From: Isoperla grammatica
Lineage: Eukaryota > Arthropoda > Insecta > Plecoptera > Perlodidae
Assembly: GCA_945910005.1 (NCBI GenBank)
Contig: OX246746.1
Location: 41,949,770 to 42,013,769, forward strand
Length of the DNA stretch: 64,000 nt
Direction of reading: 5' to 3'
The notes beneath the pieces were generated by a model. It did no database searches and was not told the origin of the DNA. It worked only from the letters and a program-made list of their open reading frames with translations. Both the position numbers and the translations under genes were made by a program. Positions 56,941 through 64,000 of the stretch are shown here, one piece after another (within the stretch, counting starts at the first letter, position 1; each line of letters starts with the position of its first letter).

Positions 56941-57650
56941 ACACTTATCTCGTTCTAGCTGTTATAATATTCATTTTATTATAGATATAACCTAAAGGAT
57001 AGCATATTTAGTTCACATACCATTGGTCAATATAAAGGTTATTTCAAAATAATAGATCCTGTAGTTAACTTGTTATAACAAGTCGCGCATCAAGAGGATC
57101 AAATGAGCAAGGTGTTTTGTTTTTCACCTTCAATTGGCGAAAAGCTAATATTCGGATTTTGACGTGAGTTTCCTACGAATGCGTACCAATAATGTGAGAC
57201 AATAAGCAAATAAACTTTCTAGATAGAAAATGCCCAGAACGAAAATTCATAGCATGCACTAATATGCAGGGTGTAGCGATTGGGCCTCAAATGTAGCGGT
57301 TTGGGCCGTGAAACTACGCACCCTGCATGTTAGTGCATGCTATGGATTTTCGTTCTGGGCATTTTCTATCTAGAAAGTTAATTTGCTTATTGTCTCACAT
57401 TATTGGTACACTCTCTCGTCAAAATCCGATCATTAGTTTTCCGCCAATTGAAGTTTTAAAAAAAACACACACCTTGCTTAATTGATCCTCTTCGATGCGT
57501 GAATTGTTATAACATTAGTTAAGTACTGCGATGCGTCTACAATTTTTAAATAACGTTTATAATGACCATTGGTATGTGAGCTAAATAGGTCTTCCTATAG
57601 GTTATTTCTTAAAAATGAATCTTATAACAGCTAGGAAGAGATAAGAGTGT
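56941..57650. repeat. Large palindrome, ~347-bp arms
   Basis: The left arm 56,941-57,286 and right arm 57,303-57,650 are reverse complements at about 80-85% overall, and almost identical for the inner ~110 bp (TCTAGATAGAAAATGCCCAG, then AACGAAAATTCATAGCATGC, and ATGCAGGGTG, mirrored on the right). The centre is a 16-bp spacer flanked by GGGCC. Identity falls off outward with small indels. No transposase-like frame lies inside. It could be a foldback element, a solo long-TIR element, or an inverted duplication. Confidence 0.9.
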
Positions 57651-58353
57651 GGATGTGTTTTGCGGGGATCCGTCCGGACAGTAGGGACTGCTAGTCACGT
57701 GACACAGTACTCGGCGCAATCATGGCCCATCACCACTCAACAATTCTCCTTCTGTCCTAATAAACCGATAAGTTTGAATGTATTCTAATGACTTACGAGA
57801 CGAATATATGTCTGCAAATAGCTGTTCAATAATATTCAGTTCTAGTTTAATCATTTACCAAACATAATTAATTTTAATTATTTTAACTTACTAACCTCTC
57901 TTTATCTATAATACAGCAGTATAAACACAAATTGAAAAGCAACCGCAATATATCATCTCAAGTATAAAAACAGTCAATCAACTTATAATACATATTGCAA
58001 TATCAATTTTCATGAGCCAAAGTGATATTATTGCATCATTAACATAAATCAAATATAATTTCACTGTGTTATCAAGGTTCTAATTGCAGTTCGGTATACG
58101 TCAAGTTTTTACCAGCGATAACCGAAATGTAACCTCAACGCCATAAATATTATTATTATTATTCAATAGTCTGGGTTACAACAGCTGATAACATAAACTT
58201 ACTGAAAAGATTGTATACGTTGTATAACTCTTTTTTTCAACATGTTATGACAATACATAATAATACGGGTACAATAATATGTTAATAATCAGAGGATTCA
58301 TTATTGTGAGAATCAGAGCAAGCCTTTTATTGATATCATTGATTACAAATAAG
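57651..58353. other. AT-rich spacer
   Basis: Nothing recognised beyond a short (TTA)n at 58,149-58,161. Confidence 0.4.
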
Positions 58354-58528
58354 TAAATGAATGAATGAATGAATGAATGAATGAATGAATCAATGAATGA
58401 ATGAATCAATGAATGAATGAATGAATGAATGAATGAATGAATCAATGAATGAATGAATCAATGAATGAATGAATGAATCAATGAATGAATGAATGAATGA
58501 ATTAATTAATGAATTAATGACTGAATGA
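58354..58528. repeat. (AATG)n array with AATC interruptions
   Basis: About 40 tetranucleotides; AATC replaces AATG every three to seven units, and the 3' edge degrades to ATTAATTAATGAATTAATG. The 66-codon minus-strand frame is an artefact. Confidence 0.97.
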
Positions 58529-59629
58529 CTTGACTTGGAATGTCTTCACCCTAAGCTAGGGTATCCGATATAATTTTGGGTTTTCAAGATCTTTGCGACA
58601 TTTTTAATTTGAGGGATCCAATAATATACTCCTTGACACCACGTAGTCCCACCATTGCGGCTGAGGTGGGCTTCTGCGTTGCCTTATCAATTCCCATGAT
58701 CTACTAATGCACATTTTTACTTGATGTCTTTGCAGTGCTATTATCACTGCAAAGCATTGTTTTTATATTCTTGTTTTTATTTCTAGTGTAGCTTTCTACC
58801 ATTTTCACTAACCAAGTTAAACAGACAATTCAAATGGCTTGGCGGGTGATATTTTCATACCGTAACATTGCCACCTAAACAAATCCTAAGGTGTATTTTC
58901 TTTTCCTAAATTTATCTCATTCTTGTTTGTTTCCAGCTACCCCAGACTCGCCTTTGGGGGAATTTCGGAGGGGAAGTGCTTTAACAAGTGTTTTTGTTGT
59001 GCAACCACAATAACGCCGGTAGCACAGTCTGATAGTCAAGTAAACGCGGCACAGGTTGTCATATCTACTCTTACGGTAAAATAATGACTCACAATTATGA
59101 AATAATATGGCTAAGAACGTGTAAAACAAATTGAGTTCATTTGTTTAATATAGTATTTTATTATCGCACATACCAGGTGCACAGAGTATAAGGGGAACAA
59201 TAAGAGAGAAATAAAAGTGGCGAAAACTACCTTTCAATCAAAGTCAAGACGCCCGCCCGCCCGACGGTCTCATATATCGAAGCAACATTGTTTGCTTAGT
59301 CCTTACAATATCGTAACAGTCGGTCACAATCCATTGGATTGACAACTTTACGAATATCGCGGGTTGATTTATAAACGACATAAAGAAGACATAATCCCAA
59401 TGAATGTCCCAGTATAAACTACCTGTTAGCACGCAACGACAGACATATACTACTCTCCATGGCTTCACAGTTAATAAATGTGAGAGTCAAATGATTACAT
59501 TGTATTTATGTATAACAGTTGGGGAAGTAGGGTTCTCAAGGTCTAGACATGTTTGTAAACACGAGAAGAGAGCTGTAGCAGCACTGCCAATATAGTCTCT
59601 GCTGCAACGGAACAACCCATAGAACACTT
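58529..59629. other. Spacer with one hairpin
   Basis: A perfect 10-bp stem (CTTTGCAGTG / CACTGCAAAG) lies at 58,728-58,754. Small frames on the minus strand at 58,917-59,129 and 59,244-59,468 carry no recognisable motif. Confidence 0.4.
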
Positions 59630-60395
59630 CCGCATGGGCATAACAAGGCCCACGTATGGCCAGCCAGACGAAAACGCACGTGCCACATATGGCCAGCCAA
59701 GTGTGGCAATGACATGTTTTTGGCAGTGACCCCACGAATGGGCCATGCGTCTGGGCCTTACAAGGCAGAGACATGGCCAGCCGGATGAAAACGTCAGTCT
59801 CGCATCTGGCCAGCCAAGTGTGGCAGGGACTTGTTTTTGGCAGTGACCCCACGTATAGGCCATGCGTCTGGGCCTTACAAGGCAGAGACATGGCCAGCCG
59901 GATGAAAACGTCAGTCTCGCATCTGGCCAGCCAAGTGTGACAGGGACTTGTTTTTGGCAGTGACCCCACGTATGGGCCATGCGTCTGGGCCTTACAAGGC
60001 AGAGACATGGCCAGCCGGATGAAAACGTCAGTCTCGCATCTGGCCAGCCAAGTGTGACAGGGACTTGTTTTTGGCAGTGACCCCACGTATGGGCCATGCG
60101 TCTGGGCCTTACAAGGCAGAGACATGGCCAGCCGGATGAAAACGTCAGTCTCGCATCTGGCCAGCCAAGTGTGACAGGGACTTGTTTTTGGCAGTGACCC
60201 CACGTATGGGCCATGCGTCTGGGCCTTACAAGGCAGAGACATGGCCAGCCGGATGAAAACGTCAGTCTCGCATCTGGCCAGCCAAGTGTGGCAGGGACTT
60301 GTTTTTGGCAGTGACCCCACGTATGGGCCATGCGTCTGGGCCTTACAAGGCAGAGACATGGCCAGCCGGATGAAAACCTCGCTGGCCGCATGTAA
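59630..60395. repeat. 117-bp tandem repeat, ~6.5 copies
   Basis: CATGGCCAGCCGGATGAAAA recurs every 117 bp (59,773, 59,890 and on). Inner copies are nearly identical; the first copy is strongly diverged (CGTATGGCCAGCCAGACG). Units are full of GGCCAGCC, GGGCC and TGGCCAG, able to form short stems. Because 117 = 3 x 39, two minus-strand frames (304 and 282 codons) are open in parallel, which argues against either being a gene. Confidence 0.95.
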
Positions 60396-60565
60396 CGCCA
60401 TCTAGGAATAAAAAAAGATATCGAAGCTACGATATGACAATTAATTTATTACTACGGAGATACTATTCAATTAGAAGTTTAAACTATATCAAATCATAGC
60501 CTGTAAACAGAAGCACATCGTACATTAATTTGAAGCAACTATAAAGACTTAAAATCTACAAGTAT
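60396..60565. other. Short AT-rich spacer
   Basis: Unique sequence between the 117-bp array and the TTTA tract. Confidence 0.5.
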
Positions 60566-61542
<977 letters not shown>

Positions 61543-62165
61543 GGAAAAGGACAAGGCTGGCATCTGTCATGCCACATACCGCTAAGCTAGGGTAAGACGC
61601 ATCCGGGCCTCGCATGGCTAGCCAGTCGTTTGCCAAGTCATGGTTGGCCATGAGTGGAAAGGACAAGGCTGGCATCTGTCATACCACATACCGCTAAGCT
61701 AGGGTAAGACTGATCTGGGCCACGCATGGCTAGCCAGTCGTTTGCCAAGTCATGGCTGGCCATGAGTGGAAAGGACAAGGCTGGCATCTGTCATGCCACA
61801 TACCGCTAAGCTAGGGTAAGACGCATCCGGGCCTCGCATGGCTAGCCAGTCGTTTGCCAAGTCATGGCTGGCCATGAGTGGAAAGGACAAGGCTGGCATC
61901 TGTCACGCCACATACTGCTGAGCTAGGGTAAGACGCATCCGGGCCACGCATGGCTAGCCAGTCGTTTGCCAAGTCATGGCTGGCCATGAGTGGAAAGGAC
62001 AAGGCTGGCATCTGTCATGCCACATACCGCTGAACTAGGGTAAGACGCATCCGGACCACGCTTGGCTAGCCAGATGTTTGCCAAGTCATGGCTGGCCGTA
62101 TGTGGCTGGGATATGGCCCTCTTATGCTAGCCATGAATATTAAGTTGCATGGCTAGCCTTATCTG
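61543..62165. repeat. 112-bp tandem repeat, ~5 copies
   Basis: GGACAAGGCTGGCATCTGTC recurs at 112-bp spacing (from 61,656 and 61,768 onward). Each unit holds CATGGCTAGCCAGTCG and ATGGCTGGCCATGAGTGG, so GGCTAGCC/GGCTGGCC palindromic cores echo the GGCCAGCC cores of the 117-bp array. The last unit degrades (GGCTGGCCGTATGTGGC). Confidence 0.95.
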
Positions 62166-62176
62166 GGCCAAATGAT

Positions 62177-64000
62177 GCTACAAGCTACGAGCATCGAGCT
62201 ATAAGCTACGAGCTACAAGCTACGAGCTACAAGCTACGAGCATCGAGCTATAAGCTACGAGCTACAAGCTACGAGCATCGAGCTACAAGCTACGAGCTAC
62301 AAGCTACAAGCTACGAGCTACAAACTAAGAGCTACGAACTACAAGCTACGAGCTACAAGCTACGAGCTACGAGCTACAAGCTACGAGTTACAAGCTATAA
62401 GCTACGAGCTACGAGCTACGAGCATCGAGCTACAAGGTACGAGCTACAAGCTACGTGCTACAAGCTACGAGATACAAGCTACGAGCTACAAGCTACGAGC
62501 TTCAAGCTACGAGCTACAAGCTACGAGCTACAAGCTACAAGCTACGAGCTACGAGCTACAAGCTACGAGCTACAAGCTACGAGCTACAAGCTACGAGCTA
62601 CAAGCTACGAGCTACAAGCTACAAGCTACAAGCTACGAGATACGAGCTACAAGCTACAAGCTACGAGCTACAAGATACGAGCTACAAGCAACGAGCTACA
62701 AGCTACGAGCTACAAGCTACGAGCATCGAGCTATAAGCTACAAGCTACAAGCTACGAGCTACAAGCTACGAGCATCGAGCTATAAGCTACGAGCTACGAC
62801 CTACAAGCATCGAGCTATAAGCTACGAGCTACAAGGTACGAGCTACAAGCTACAAGCTACGAGCTACAAGCTACGAGCTACAAGCTACGAGCTACAAGCT
62901 ACAAGCTACAAGCTACTAGCTACAAGCTACGAGCTACAAGCTACGAGCTACAAGCTACGAGCTACAAGCTACGAGCTACAAGCTACGAGCTACAAGCTAC
63001 GAGCTACAAGCTACGAGCTACAAGCTACGAGCTACAAGCTACGAGCTACAAGCTACGAGCTACAAGCTACGAGCTACAAGCTACGAGCTACAAGCTACGA
63101 GCTACAAGCTACGAGCTACAAGCTACGAGCTACAAGCTACGAGCTACAAGCTACGAGCTACAAGCTACGAGCTACAAGCTACGAGCTACAAGCTACGAGA
63201 TACAAGCTACAAGCTACGAGATACGAGCTACAAGCTACAAGCTATTAGCTACAAGATACGAGCTACAAGCTACGAGCTACAAGCTACGAGCTACAAGCTA
63301 CGAGCATCGAGCTATAAGCTACAAGCTACAAACTACGAGCTACAAGCTACGAGCATCGAGCTATAAGCTACGAGCTACGACCTATAAGCATCGAGCTATA
63401 AGCTACGAGCTACAAGGTACGAGCTATAAGACACAAGCTACAAGCATCGAGCTACACGCTACGAGCTACAAGCTACGAGCTACAAGCTATAAGCTTGAGC
63501 TACAAGCTACGAGCTACAAGCTACGAGCATCGAGCTATAAGCTACGAGCTACAAACTACGAGCTATAAGACACAAGCTACGAGCTACAAGCTACGAGCTT
63601 CAAGCTACGAGCTACAAGCTATAAGCTACGAGCTACAAGCTACAAGCATCGAGCTATAAGCTACGAGCTACAAGCTACGAGCTACAAGCTACGAGCTACG
63701 AGCTACAAGCATCGAGCTATAAGCTACGAGCTACAAGCTACGAGCTACGAGCTACGAGCTACGAGCTACAAGACACAAGCTACAAGCATCGAGCTACAAG
63801 CTACGAGCTACAAGCTACAAGCATCGAGCTACAAGCTACTAGCTACAAGCTACAAGCATCGAGCTACGAGCTACAAGCATCGAGCTATAAGCTACGAGCT
63901 ACGAGCTACAAGCTACGAGCTTCGAGCTACGAGCTACAAGCATCGAGCTACAAGCTACTAGCTACAAGCTACAAGCATCGAGCTACGAGCTACAAGCATC
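62177..64000. repeat. 7-bp array (GCTACRA)n, open at the window end
   Basis: Heptamers GCTACGA and GCTACAA alternate, giving a 14-bp dimer over long stretches (62,935-63,190 is nearly pure). GCATCGA, GCTATAA and GATACGA variants recur in groups. The array continues past the window. The 93-codon frame at 62,455-62,736 is an artefact. Confidence 0.97.

Noticed and set aside
838..60395. Idea that units divisible by 3 (24, 33, 36, 39, 102, 117) indicate selected coding repeats
   Set aside because: About half of the distinct longer units are multiples of three, not clearly more than the one-third expected for so small a sample; others (16, 35, 46, 61, 92, 112) are not.
59487..60401. 304- and 282-codon minus-strand frames of 39-residue repeats
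   Set aside because: Both phases of the 117-bp array are open simultaneously; neither shows protein-level constraint by eye.

Overview
This window looks like gene-poor, repeat-dominated nuclear DNA of an animal. Arthropod is the best guess, and insects are plausible. The reasons are decayed non-LTR retrotransposon 3' ends, tRNA-derived SINEs (one with a GAGGAAAACCTCGG-type internal segment, two with a GACGTAAAGC tail motif), a Mutator-like transposase remnant, AT-rich single-copy spacers, and recurrent TAGGCCTA-type motifs. The taxon is inference only. I found no convincing host protein-coding gene, no intact tRNA or rRNA gene, no CRISPR array and no credible promoter. The long open frames are by-products of tandem repeats without stop codons; several are open in two or three frames at once.

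Layout. 0-3.1 kb: a SINE relic, then a 36-bp minisatellite split into two blocks by a foldback palindrome, a ~150-bp AT-rich tandem repeat and a LINE 3' end. 3.1-13 kb: mostly AT-rich spacer with a (GTGTGC)n tract, a tRNA-Pro-like SINE head, a 61-bp minisatellite, one copy of a two-copy SINE family and one copy of a TA-flanked MITE. 13-18.4 kb: 102-bp, 39-bp and 33-bp arrays. 19.9-20.4 kb: a large imperfect palindrome. 21.5-27.7 kb: 10-bp, 4-bp, 8-bp and 16-bp arrays, C/T-rich on the + strand. 28-33.7 kb: SINE and LINE fragments and a 46-bp array. 33.7-51.3 kb: three very long G/T-rich arrays (TG-rich unit, 24-bp unit with G7 runs, 7-bp grading into 35-bp unit), with SINEs and a 92-bp array between them. 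51.3-58 kb: the densest transposon graveyard (SINE, two RT fragments, a MULE remnant, a MITE, a ~710-bp palindrome). 58.3-64 kb: (AATG)n, a 117-bp array, ~977 bp of uninterrupted (TTTA)n, a 112-bp array and a 7-bp array that runs off the window edge.

Roughly 27 kb of 64 kb (about 42% by my hand count) is tandem repeat, in about 20 arrays of different units. The most informative hidden items are protein fossils readable only by following frameshifts by eye: a MULE transposase C-terminus on the minus strand at 53.1-53.6 kb, and a reverse transcriptase palm/thumb with a YADD motif on the minus strand at 55.9-56.3 kb. The most striking DNA structures are three large inverted repeats (1.1, 20.1 and 57.3 kb) and arrays whose longer units look like multiples of shorter ones (35 = 5x7, 14 = 2x7, 8 = 2x4).
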